Below are positions 32,810-40,360 of a stretch of 64,000 nt of DNA, one piece after another. The notes under the pieces are model-generated. The model was not told the origin of the DNA, did not search any database, and saw only the letters and a list, made by a program, of their open reading frames with translations. Each line of letters opens with the position of its first letter. The first letter of the stretch is position 1. Made by a program: the position numbers and the translations under genes. The DNA lies in assembly GCF_019504385.1 (NCBI RefSeq), contig NZ_CP080590.1, positions 3,266,001 to 3,330,000 of the forward strand, in the 5' to 3' direction. This stretch comes from Devosia salina. Its GTDB lineage: Bacteria; Pseudomonadota; Alphaproteobacteria; Rhizobiales; Devosiaceae.

Positions 32810-33165
32810 ACGCCCTGAGCCATGCGAAGGGCCGGGGGCGGCGGCGGGTCACGCCGTCGAAACGCCCCGGTGGAGCGTTTCGAGCCGATCACGGGTCGAG
32901 CCGCGCGAGTCCCCGGGATGCCCTCACCAAAGATGAGATCAAAACCGCAATCGCGCAGAAGGACTGCCGCACCAGCAAGCAGCCCCTTAACCTTAACTCA
33001 CGTCACCGCTCACCTGTTGCTACCCGGCAACGTCACAAAAAAGCCAGGATTCCCGCCACATCCGCGCCCCATTAGGCAAAGATTAACTGTCCCGGCACAC
33101 CCGGCCTTAAGATTAAGCGCGGTAAATGCTGCCCTTAAGATTTTAGCCTTTCCAGGAGCCGCCCC
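32756..33165. other. 410-base intergenic region before pal
   Basis: It holds the three-stem palindrome (to 32809), a second palindrome TCGAAACGC...GCGTTTCGA at 32857-32883, and a stretch from 32987 to 33138 with six TTAA tetramers, two of them as TTAANNTTAA pairs. The pal promoter should lie in this last part. No gene was recognised. Confidence 0.6.
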
Positions 33166-33660
33166 GTGGTCATCCCCGCCCCCATCAATACCGCAATGCG
33201 CGCCGCAGCCATGCTGCTGTTCGTGGTTGCCATTGCTGCCTGTTCGCGCAGCGCCTCCGACAATGTCGGCCTGACCGGCGTGGGCAATGCCGGCGCCGGT
33301 GCCCCCGGCAGCCAACAGGAATTCATCGTCACCGTTGGTGACCGCGTCTTCTTCGAGACCGATTCCAGCTCGCTGACCAGCGAAGCCATGGCGACCCTCG
33401 ACAAGCAGGCGCAGTGGCTCAACCAGTACGCCAATTACCGCATCATGATCGAAGGTCATGCCGACGAACGCGGCACGCGCGAATACAACATCGCGCTCGG
33501 CGCCCGTCGCGCCTCGGTGGTGGTGAACTATCTCGTGTCCCGCGGCGTCAATGCCCAGCGCATCACCAGCCAGTCCTTCGGCAAGGAACGTCCCGTGGCC
33601 ATTTGCAACGACATCTCCTGCTGGAGCCAGAACCGCCGCGCCGTCACCGTGGTTCAGTAA
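33166..33660 (+). CDS. pal: Peptidoglycan-associated lipoprotein Pal
   Basis: Pal is the outer-membrane lipoprotein that binds peptidoglycan and TolB. The 164-residue precursor has a lipoprotein signal with lipobox VAIAAC near residue 26, a short linker rich in Gly/Ala, and an OmpA domain with FFETDSSSLTSEA, IMIEGHADERGTREYN and NRRAVTVV, matching the meso-DAP binding site. The start is a GTG at 33166 with CCAGGAG 7 bases before it. In most relatives pal follows tolB directly; here it is 27 kb away on the other strand, in an operon-like group with cpoB and tilS. Confidence 0.96.
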   Translation: MVIPAPINTAMRAAAMLLFVVAIAACSRSASDNVGLTGVGNAGAGAPGSQQEFIVTVGDRVFFETDSSSLTSEAMATLDKQAQWLNQYANYRIMIEGHADERGTREYNIALGARRASVVVNYLVSRGVNAQRITSQSFGKERPVAICNDISCWSQNRRAVTVVQ

Positions 33661-33716
33661 AGTACCGGGCCCCGCCACCCCGGGCCCGGAAAAGATCCAG
33701 TGAAAACTGGAGGCAA

Positions 33717-33756
33717 GAGCGCCCGGAGCCACAAAATGGCCCGGGCGCTTTCTTTT
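33717..33756 (+). terminator. Terminator after pal
   Basis: Stem AGCGCCCGG/CCGGGCGCT (33718-33726 and 33741-33749) with an inner GCC/GGC extension, followed by TTCTTTTC. A second GC palindrome CCGGGCCC/GGGCCCGG lies just before it at 33665-33689. Together they separate pal from cpoB transcriptionally, at least in part. Confidence 0.85.
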
Positions 33757-33829
33757 CACCAAAATTGCTCTTTATCGGCAGACCGATAACACCCATCTTG
33801 GCCCCGCAACGGCAGCATTGGAGGCAGGC

Positions 33830-34849
33830 TTGACGCTATCAAATCTCGCAAAACTCGGTCGCGCGGCGCTTTGCGCGCTGGGGGTGGGTCTGTGCGCACC
33901 TGCTGTTCAGGCGCAATCGGTGTTCCCGCCCGGGGAACTGAGTGGCCTCACCTTCAACAATAGTGGCGACCGCATCCTGGTGGCACAGGCCGACAGCGCC
34001 CAGCTCATGGTGCGTATCCAGCAGCTCGAAGAGCAGATCCGCCTGCTCAACGGCCAGGTTGAGGGCCTCACCTTCCAGCTGACCCAGCTCCAGGAAATCA
34101 TCAACCGCATGCAGGAAGACAACGAGTTCCGCTTCCAGCAGCTGGAAGGCGGTGCCGGGGGAAAAACTGATGCGGCAACCCAACCGGGCGGCGCGACGCA
34201 GCCCGAGGCGTTGCCGCAGGACCCGGCCCAGACGGAACAGGACGTGCCCATGACCGACATTCCCGAACAGGGCGTGCAACCCCTGCCCGGCGAAGTCGAG
34301 TTCGACCCCACCTTTGACGATGGCTCGATGCCCATGGACGATCTGGGACAGTCGGGCGACCCGCTGGTGGGCACCGGCCAGGCCGGCGGCATTGACCTGA
34401 TCACCGGCCAGCCGCTCGATCTCAGCTATGACCCGGCTGCGGCCGCCACCGGCAATCCGGACGCGGACGCGCAATACCAGGCCGCCTATGAGGCATTGGT
34501 CGCCGGCAATTACGAATTTGCCGAAGACCAGTTCAGCCAGTTCGTCGCGCTCTATCCCGACAACGCCCAGGTGATGGACGCCAGCAACTGGCTGGGGGAA
34601 ACCCTGTTGGCCCGTGGCGCCTATGCCGAGGCTGCCGACGTGCTGGTCGATGCCTACCAGAAGAATCCCGATCATCCCCGCGCACCGGACCTGCTGCTCA
34701 AGCTGGGCGTATCGCTGGCCGGCGTCGGCGAGCGGGAAACCGCATGCCGCACCTTCGCCGAGATCGATGTGCGCTATCCCGACACCATTCCCGCCTTCAA
34801 GACCCGGCTTGCCGAGGAAAAGGCCAAGGCCGAATGTCCACCGGCCTGA
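33830..34849 (+). CDS. cpoB: Cell division coordinator CpoB (YbgF)
   Basis: CpoB is a periplasmic TPR protein that links Tol-Pal action to septal peptidoglycan synthesis. The 339-residue product has a signal peptide (to AVQAQ), a coiled-coil trimerisation segment (LMVRIQQLEEQIRLLNGQVE), a disordered acidic linker, and three C-terminal TPRs starting at AQYQAAYEALVAGNYEFAE. The start appears to be TTG 33830: GGAGG lies 5 bases ahead of it. The alternative TTG at 33818 would have no site. The end overlaps tilS by 16 bases. Confidence 0.93.
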   Translation: MTLSNLAKLGRAALCALGVGLCAPAVQAQSVFPPGELSGLTFNNSGDRILVAQADSAQLMVRIQQLEEQIRLLNGQVEGLTFQLTQLQEIINRMQEDNEFRFQQLEGGAGGKTDAATQPGGATQPEALPQDPAQTEQDVPMTDIPEQGVQPLPGEVEFDPTFDDGSMPMDDLGQSGDPLVGTGQAGGIDLITGQPLDLSYDPAAAATGNPDADAQYQAAYEALVAGNYEFAEDQFSQFVALYPDNAQVMDASNWLGETLLARGAYAEAADVLVDAYQKNPDHPRAPDLLLKLGVSLAGVGERETACRTFAEIDVRYPDTIPAFKTRLAEEKAKAECPPA

Positions 34850-36108
34850 CCCCCGACCTGGGGGACCCGGCCATCCTGACGCGGCTGTTCCTGCCAGCCG
34901 CGTCCGAACCGGTCGTGGGCCTTGCGGTCTCAGGTGGGCCCGACAGCCTGGCCCTTCTGCTTCTGGCCCGGCGCTGGGCCGCGCAACTGGCCAGCCCGCC
35001 GCGCCTGATTGTCTATAGCCTCGATCATGGCCTGCGCCCCGAAGCCGCTTCAGAAGTGTCCATGGTTCTCGAGATTGCCGCCCGGTTCGGCCTTGAGGCA
35101 CGTGATCTCGCCTGGACGGGCGACAAGCCGGAAGCCGGGCTGCAGGAGGCGGCGCGTCAGGCCCGTTACCGCCTCATCGGCGCGGCCATGGCTGAGGACG
35201 GCGCGCGACTGCTGCTGACCGCCCATCATCGCGGTGACCAGGCCGAAACCGTGCTGATGCGGCTCGCCCATGGCAGTGGCGTCGAGGGGCTGAAGGCGAT
35301 GACTCCCTTGAGCCGGGTGGAAGGCGTCGATGTATTTCGCCCCCTTCTGGACGTCGATCCCACAAGCCTTGCCGCGGTGGTAGCCGAAGCCGGCCTCGCG
35401 CCGGCCCACGACCCCTCCAATGACGATCCCGCCTATGAGCGGGTGCGCTGGCGCCGTCTGCTGCCCGCTTTGGCGGAACAGGGTCTCGATAGCGCGGCAC
35501 TGGCCCGCTTTGCCGCGCGCATGGGCGAGGCCGACACGGCGCTGGCGCAGATGGCGGACGCGGCCTTTGCCGAATGGGTGACCCTGGACGGCTTTGGCGC
35601 TGCCAGCCTGCCCTTTGCCAGCTTTCGCGCCATCAGCCCGGCCATCGGCCGCCGGGTGCTCGGACGCGTGCTCAATATTGTGGGCGGCCGCCAGAAGCCG
35701 CGTGCCCTCGGCCAGGTCGAGCGCCTCTATGACCAGCTCATGGAGGGCGGCCTGCAGCGCGCCGCGACGCTGCTCGGGGCCGTGGTGCGACGCAAGGGCG
35801 AATGGCTGACCGTGTCACGCGAACCGGGGCGCGCCCTGCCCGAGGCCATCAGCCTGGCGCCGCACCGGGGCCTGGTCTGGGACCAGCGCTTTCTCATCAC
35901 CAATGTCTCGGACGACGCCGGCTTGACCGCCGGACCCACCGACTTCATGCCGCGCCATCGGCTCGAGGATTTCCTCGGCTTCAAGGTGACGACGCCGGCC
36001 GAGGCGATCCGCACTGCGCCTCTGGTGCGCGATGCCGAAGGCGGCGTGCTGGCGCTGGGCGGTTGGTCGTTCGACGAGCGCGTGACGGTGGAACTGCTGA
36101 TCGACTGA
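34834..36108 (+). CDS. tilS: tRNA(Ile)-lysidine synthetase TilS
   Basis: TilS modifies C34 of tRNA-Ile(CAU) to lysidine so that it reads AUA. The 424-residue product has the PP-loop SGGPDSLALLLLARRW near residue 38, then DHGLRPEA and ARYRLIGAAMAE, followed by TAHHRGDQAETVLMRLAHGSG with the conserved His-Asp, and a C-terminal domain. I use ATG 34834, where AAGG lies 8 bases upstream; it starts inside the cpoB end. In relatives the next gene is usually ftsH; here the convergent anti-sigma gene follows at once, another sign that the tol-pal neighbourhood has been rearranged. Confidence 0.95.
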   Translation: MSTGLTPDLGDPAILTRLFLPAASEPVVGLAVSGGPDSLALLLLARRWAAQLASPPRLIVYSLDHGLRPEAASEVSMVLEIAARFGLEARDLAWTGDKPEAGLQEAARQARYRLIGAAMAEDGARLLLTAHHRGDQAETVLMRLAHGSGVEGLKAMTPLSRVEGVDVFRPLLDVDPTSLAAVVAEAGLAPAHDPSNDDPAYERVRWRRLLPALAEQGLDSAALARFAARMGEADTALAQMADAAFAEWVTLDGFGAASLPFASFRAISPAIGRRVLGRVLNIVGGRQKPRALGQVERLYDQLMEGGLQRAATLLGAVVRRKGEWLTVSREPGRALPEAISLAPHRGLVWDQRFLITNVSDDAGLTAGPTDFMPRHRLEDFLGFKVTTPAEAIRTAPLVRDAEGGVLALGGWSFDERVTVELLID

Positions 36109-36118
36109 GCGTCTGGCC

Positions 36119-36823
36119 TCAGATCTGGTGCACTTCACCGGCGGCGACCACCGGGCCGGTCGGCTTGCCCTCGGGCGCCCCGCCCTTGGGTTCGAGCGTG
36201 ATGGCAAGAACCGAGCCTTCGCCCCAGCCCTGCCGCACCTGCTCGGACAATTCCACCACCGAGCGCGCATTGACCGGAATGACACCCATCGAAATGGGGT
36301 CGCCCCCACCCTGGATGGCCCAGAGTTCGAGGTCGCGATCGGTGGCCACGTCCCCGGACAGGGCCGTCAGCCGCACCGCCCCTGCCCCGTCATAGAGCGC
36401 CAGGAACCGCACATCGCTGCCTTCCGCTTCGAGCGCCGCCACCAGCTGGGTGGTCAGGCTCGTCACGCTCGGCGCCGGCTGCATCAGGTTCAGGCCGATG
36501 GCAGCAACCGCCACGGCCAATGCCCCGGCCGCAAGGCCGCGCCACAGGGCCAGGCTGTCCCACCAGGACGATTTCGTTTGGGGCCCGAACAGGCGCTCTT
36601 CCACTCGGGCGAGCACATGGGCGGGCGCCGCCACCTCGGCAAAGTCGCCATCGAGTGCGGCGAACCGCGCCGACCAAAAGTCGTGCTCAGCCTGCAGCGC
36701 CGGATCGGCCTCGATCATCCGGGCCACACGCGCATGCTCTGCCGGGCCCAGCAGACCCAGGACATATTCGGCAACCAGCGCACCGCGCCCGCCGTCGTCC
36801 ATCTTGCTCCGGGTCTCGTTCAT
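36119..36823 (-). CDS. Membrane anti-sigma factor (RskA-like C-terminal domain)
   Basis: A 234-residue single-pass protein that should hold its cognate ECF sigma inactive. The N-terminal cytoplasmic part (VAEYVLGLLGPAEHARVARM) is an anti-sigma helical domain without the His-x3-Cys-x2-Cys zinc motif. A membrane helix lies near residue 100 (LAAGALAVAVAAIGLNLM) and the periplasmic part has LELWAIQGGGDPISMGVIP, the RskA-type fold. Its start overlaps the sigma gene stop by ATGA; a GTG at 36835 is an alternative start. Signal and regulon are unknown. Confidence 0.88.
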   Translation of the reverse strand: MNETRSKMDDGGRGALVAEYVLGLLGPAEHARVARMIEADPALQAEHDFWSARFAALDGDFAEVAAPAHVLARVEERLFGPQTKSSWWDSLALWRGLAAGALAVAVAAIGLNLMQPAPSVTSLTTQLVAALEAEGSDVRFLALYDGAGAVRLTALSGDVATDRDLELWAIQGGGDPISMGVIPVNARSVVELSEQVRQGWGEGSVLAITLEPKGGAPEGKPTGPVVAAGEVHQI

Positions 36824-37371
36824 GCCGTCAGACACTCTCTCAGTTTGATCAGGCTGCGCCGCAACCAGGTCCGCATCGTATTGATCGGTACCGCGAAGCG
36901 CTGTGCCAATTCCTCATAACTATAACCATCGAGATAGGCACCGCGTACTGCTTCGGCGCGATCCGGCTCCAGCTGCGCCAGGCAGGCCTCGATCCTTTCC
37001 CCGTCCTCGCTGGCCTGGGTCAGCCGCTCCGGATCCGGGCCGGCATCGGCAATGTCGAGCGCGGCATCGAGATCATCGCCCGCCGGGCGTCGCGCCCGCA
37101 CCATGTCCAGGGCATGATTGCGTGCAATGGCGACAAGCCAGCTGATGGGAGAATACTGCCCCGCGACATAGCGGTCCGCGCGCTGCCAGATCTTGATATA
37201 GACCTCCTGTATGGCCTCCTCGGCCTCGGCCCTGTTTCTCAAGATACGCAGCACCACGCCGAAGAGTTTCGCGCTGGTGCGCTGGTAGAGCGTGCGGAAT
37301 GCCTGGCGGTCCCTGAGGGAACAGCGGGAGATCAGGGTGGCGATGTCGGCGGTCTCGGATTGCATGGTCAT
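36820..37371 (-). CDS. ECF-family RNA polymerase sigma factor
   Basis: A 183-residue sigma-70 family ECF factor with regions 2 and 4 only. Region 2: LYQRTSAKLFGVVLRILRN and AIQEVYIKIW with the W..A..Y pattern of 2.2, then the 2.4 stretch PISWLVAIARNHALDMVRA. Region 4: YLDGYSYEELAQRFAVPINT leading to the recognition helix TMRTWLRRSLIKLRECL. It resembles the SigK group paired with RskA-type anti-sigmas, which agrees with the next gene. An ATG two codons later (37365) is also possible. ECF pairs of this type usually autoregulate, but no clear ECF promoter was identified upstream. Confidence 0.92.
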   Translation of the reverse strand: MTMQSETADIATLISRCSLRDRQAFRTLYQRTSAKLFGVVLRILRNRAEAEEAIQEVYIKIWQRADRYVAGQYSPISWLVAIARNHALDMVRARRPAGDDLDAALDIADAGPDPERLTQASEDGERIEACLAQLEPDRAEAVRGAYLDGYSYEELAQRFAVPINTMRTWLRRSLIKLRECLTA

Positions 37372-37547
37372 AGGCTGGCGTCCCTCCGTCCCCAGGACCG
37401 GCTGCGGGTCATCCCATCACAACGTGGCGTGGGGACAACTGGATCACCGCCCTTCAAAAAAGCTGGGCAAGGGCGTTTCATAGCAACCGGAAATGGACTA
37501 GACCCTTTTCCCCGAACGAAGGCCTTGCCAGGGAGCCGCAGAGCACC

Positions 37548-38450
37548 ATGACCGATCAAGCCCCCGATACCGACCGGTTCAGCCACGACGCCGGCATCCT
37601 CGCCCAGGCCCTGCCCTATATGCAGCGCTATGAGGGCAAGACCGTCGTGGTGAAATATGGCGGCCACGCCATGGGCGACCTCAACCTGGGCCAGGCCTTT
37701 GCGCGCGACATCGCGCTATTGAAGCAATCCAAGGTCAACCCGATCGTGGTGCATGGCGGCGGTCCGCAGATCGCCTCCATGCTCAAGAATCTGGGCATCG
37801 AATCCAAGTTCGAGGGCGGGCTGCGCGTCACCGATGCGCGCACCATGGAAATCGTCGAGATGGTGCTGGCCGGCTCGATCAACAAGGAAATCGTGGCCCT
37901 GATCAATGCCGAGGGCGAATGGGCGATCGGCCTCTGCGGCAAGGACGGCAACATGGTCTTCGCCAGGAAGGCCGAAAAGACCTACAAGGACCCCACCTCC
38001 AATATCGAGCGCGTGCTCGACCTGGGCTTTGTGGGCGAGCCGGTCGAGGTCGACCGCACCCTGCTCGATCTCCTGGCGCGCTCCGAGATGATCCCGGTCA
38101 TCGCCCCGGTGGCGCCGGGCCGCGACGGCAATACCTACAATATCAACGCCGACACCTTTGCCGGCGCCATTGCCGGCTCGCTCGGCGCCAAGCGCCTCCT
38201 GTTCCTCACCGACGTGCCGGGCGTGCTCGACAAGAACGGCAAGCTGATGCCGGAACTGACCGTGCGCGAGGCCAAGGCGCTGATTGCCGACGGCACCATT
38301 TCGGGCGGCATGATCCCCAAGGTCGAAACATGCCTCGAAGCACTCGACAATGGCGTCGAGGGCGTCGTCATCCTCAACGGCAAGACCCCGCATGTGGTGC
38401 TGGTGGAACTGTTCACCGAACACGGCGCCGGCACGCTGATCGTGCGTTGA
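37548..38450 (+). CDS. argB: Acetylglutamate kinase
   Basis: ArgB phosphorylates N-acetylglutamate, the second step of arginine synthesis. The 300-residue product shows the amino-acid-kinase glycine loops KYGGHAMGD and VVHGGGPQIASML, the NAG-binding RVTDARTMEIVEMVL, and the ATP region LFLTDVPGVLDKNG, ending with TGP-type GGMIPKVETCLEAL. The length with an N-terminal extension (DRFSHDAGILAQALPYMQRYE) is typical of arginine-inhibited hexameric enzymes. It stands alone. In many Hyphomicrobiales argB follows engB; in this window the two are 37 kb apart. Confidence 0.97.
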   Translation: MTDQAPDTDRFSHDAGILAQALPYMQRYEGKTVVVKYGGHAMGDLNLGQAFARDIALLKQSKVNPIVVHGGGPQIASMLKNLGIESKFEGGLRVTDARTMEIVEMVLAGSINKEIVALINAEGEWAIGLCGKDGNMVFARKAEKTYKDPTSNIERVLDLGFVGEPVEVDRTLLDLLARSEMIPVIAPVAPGRDGNTYNINADTFAGAIAGSLGAKRLLFLTDVPGVLDKNGKLMPELTVREAKALIADGTISGGMIPKVETCLEALDNGVEGVVILNGKTPHVVLVELFTEHGAGTLIVR

Positions 38451-38460
38451 GCCGGCTGGT

Positions 38461-38934
38461 TCAGGAGCGTGGCCTGCCGCGCTCCTGCAGCGCCGCCGCC
38501 GCCTCGTCCTGCAGCGCCATGGCCGCCTGGACGACCCTATTGACGACCTGCAGCTCATCCATGCTGAACTGCTCGAGCATTGCCGCACCGGCTTCCGCCA
38601 TCGGCAGATAGACCTCCTGTGCCAGCGCCAGCGCCGCGTGATCGGACGTCACCATCACCTTGCGCCGATCCGCCGGATCGGACTGCCGCCGCACATAGCC
38701 CCGCTGCTCCAGCCGATCGAGCAGCGTCGTCACCGCCGCGGGCGTGAGCCGGATTTCCCGCGCAATCACACTCGCCGTCTGTGGTCCCCCCATCAAAAAG
38801 CTCAGGCATAGCCGTTCCGAGGGACCCAGCCCGTAGATGCGCCCCACCAGCTCATCGAACTTCTGGGTCTGGTCCTGCCAGCGCATGATCGTCATGCCCA
38901 GCTCCGCAATCAGCGCCTGCTTCCCTGTTGACAT
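38461..38934 (-). CDS. MarR-family transcriptional regulator
   Basis: A 157-residue winged-helix repressor. The DNA-binding core reads SVIAREIRLTPAAVTTLLDRLEQRGYVRRQ, followed by the wing SDPADRRKVMVTSDHA, both standard for MarR. MarR dimers are usually released from DNA by phenolic or other lipophilic ligands or by oxidation. It is divergent from a flavin monooxygenase gene across a 54-base gap with a 21-base palindrome at its centre, so it very likely controls that gene and itself. Confidence 0.9.
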   Translation of the reverse strand: MSTGKQALIAELGMTIMRWQDQTQKFDELVGRIYGLGPSERLCLSFLMGGPQTASVIAREIRLTPAAVTTLLDRLEQRGYVRRQSDPADRRKVMVTSDHAALALAQEVYLPMAEAGAAMLEQFSMDELQVVNRVVQAAMALQDEAAAALQERGRPRS

Positions 38935-38951
38935 TTTACTTCGCCAATCTG

Positions 38952-38972
38952 ATTGTTAGATCATCTAATAAT
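38952..38972. promoter_or_regulatory. MarR operator candidate
   Basis: A 21-base palindrome with core TTAGAT-C-ATCTAA (38956-38968), extended by ATT/AAT outside with one mismatch pair. Its centre at 38962 is the exact midpoint of the 54 bases between the divergent marR and monooxygenase starts. Confidence 0.7.
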
Positions 38973-38988
38973 AAATCGGATTGCATCA

Positions 38989-40218
38989 ATGTCGTCTTTC
39001 GCTCCTTCGCCCGCAAGCCTCAAATCGCAACCGGCCATTGCGATCTGCGGCGGCGGCATAGGCGGTCTGGCCACCGCCCTGGCCTTGCACCAGGCCGGAT
39101 TTCGGGCCGTTGTGTTTGAAAAGGCCGATGCCGGTCAATTGCGGAGCGAAGGACTGTTTCTGACCCTGGCGCCGAACGGCATCAATGCCCTGCGCGCCCT
39201 GGGCCTGGCCGAAACGGTGCTGGCGGCAGGCCTGCAGACCAACGGCCTCGCCATCTACAACGAGCGCGGGCGGCTTCTGACCATTGTCGACTATGCCACT
39301 CATGCCCAGAGCTTCGGCGCCGCCTCAGTCACCATTGGCCGCGGCGCGCTGGCCGGCATCCTGCTGGACGCAGCAGTCGCGGCAGGCATGGAAATCCGCC
39401 ACGGCCACGCCATAGACAAGGCGAGGGAAACAGACGGGGGCGTGGAACTGACTGTCGCTGGCACCATCGAGCACTTCGCTATCGCCCTGGCCTGCGACGG
39501 CATTCGCTCGCGCATGCGCCAACACATATTCCCCGACCTTCCCCAGCCCGTCTATTCGGGACAGATCGGCACGGGCGGTATCATCGACATTCCCGACATT
39601 GCGCCGACCGACGGGCTGATGCGGATGACGTTCGGACGCAAGGCATTCTTCGGCTACATCAAGGCGCCGGGCCGGCCCGTCCACTGGTTCAACAGCTTTC
39701 CCACTAGGCAGGCAAGCGCCGCATCGGTGCAGGATCCAGCGGCCTTTGGCAGTCAGTTGCGCGCCATGCATGCCGATGATCCCCTGGACAACGCCGCCAT
39801 ATTGGCATCGGCAGGCCCCATTGCCCGCAACTATCCGATCTATGACATGCCCGAACTGGCCCGCTGGCATTCGGACCGGGTCTTGTTGATGGGCGACGCG
39901 GCCCACGCCGTTGCGCCCCATTCGGGTCAAGGTGCCTCAATGGCCATTGAGGACGCGATCGTCCTGGCCGCCTGCCTTGCAGCGGAGCATAACTCCGTCG
40001 AGGCCTTCGCGCGGTTTCAGCGCCTCCGACGCGACCGGGTGGCCAGGGCCATAAGGCTTGGCCGTGCCAGCGGTTCGCAGAAGCTGGCGCAAAACTGGTT
40101 TGAACTGAAGCTGCGGGACATGATCCTGCCCATCGTCATGCCCATGGCCGCCCGCATGCAAAGCGCCCTGTTCAGCTTTCGCGTCGATCAGCACCCACTG
40201 GCAACACCTCACCAATAG
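38989..40218 (+). CDS. FAD-dependent aromatic-type monooxygenase
   Basis: A 409-residue class A flavoprotein monooxygenase. The GxGxxG FAD motif is ICGGGIGGLATALALHQAG near residue 25, the DG motif appears as ALACDGIRSRMR near residue 172, and the GD motif as RVLLMGDAAHAVAPHSGQGAS near residue 300. Related enzymes hydroxylate phenolic compounds or inactivate tetracyclines (TetX-like). The conserved surroundings say monooxygenase, not the substrate. The divergent MarR gene suggests induction by a lipophilic or aromatic ligand. The start at ATG 38989 lies 26 bases from the operator centre. Confidence 0.9.
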   Translation: MSSFAPSPASLKSQPAIAICGGGIGGLATALALHQAGFRAVVFEKADAGQLRSEGLFLTLAPNGINALRALGLAETVLAAGLQTNGLAIYNERGRLLTIVDYATHAQSFGAASVTIGRGALAGILLDAAVAAGMEIRHGHAIDKARETDGGVELTVAGTIEHFAIALACDGIRSRMRQHIFPDLPQPVYSGQIGTGGIIDIPDIAPTDGLMRMTFGRKAFFGYIKAPGRPVHWFNSFPTRQASAASVQDPAAFGSQLRAMHADDPLDNAAILASAGPIARNYPIYDMPELARWHSDRVLLMGDAAHAVAPHSGQGASMAIEDAIVLAACLAAEHNSVEAFARFQRLRRDRVARAIRLGRASGSQKLAQNWFELKLRDMILPIVMPMAARMQSALFSFRVDQHPLATPHQ

Positions 40219-40221
40219 AAC

Positions 40222-40247
40222 AAGGGCCGCCCAATGGGCGGCCCTTC
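40222..40247 (+). terminator. Terminator after the monooxygenase gene
   Basis: Perfect 11-bp stem AAGGGCCGCCC/GGGCGGCCCTT (40222-40232 and 40236-40246) with an AAT loop, directly after the stop codon. The T tract is weak (CTGTCTG), so efficiency is uncertain. Confidence 0.65.
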
Positions 40248-40258
40248 TGTCTGCAACT

Positions 40259-40353
40259 GGAGCGCTTTCAGAAAAAGTGGACACCACTTTTGCGGTTCGA
40301 AAGCGTGACAAAACAAAGAGATAGAGCTCCCGTTCTGATTCAATCAGAACGGG
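40259..40353. repeat. Two adjacent intergenic palindromes
   Basis: The first (40263-40305) has outer arms CGCTTTC/GAAAGCG and inner arms AAAAGTGG/CCACTTTT. The second (40329-40353) is a 12-bp perfect hairpin CCCGTTCTGATT/AATCAGAACGGG around a single C. On the minus strand the second lies 8 bases after the MFS stop and is followed by CTCTATCTCTTTG, so it may end that transcript. Both resemble palindromes widely dispersed in Hyphomicrobiales genomes. Confidence 0.75.
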
Positions 40354-40360
40354 AAACGCT

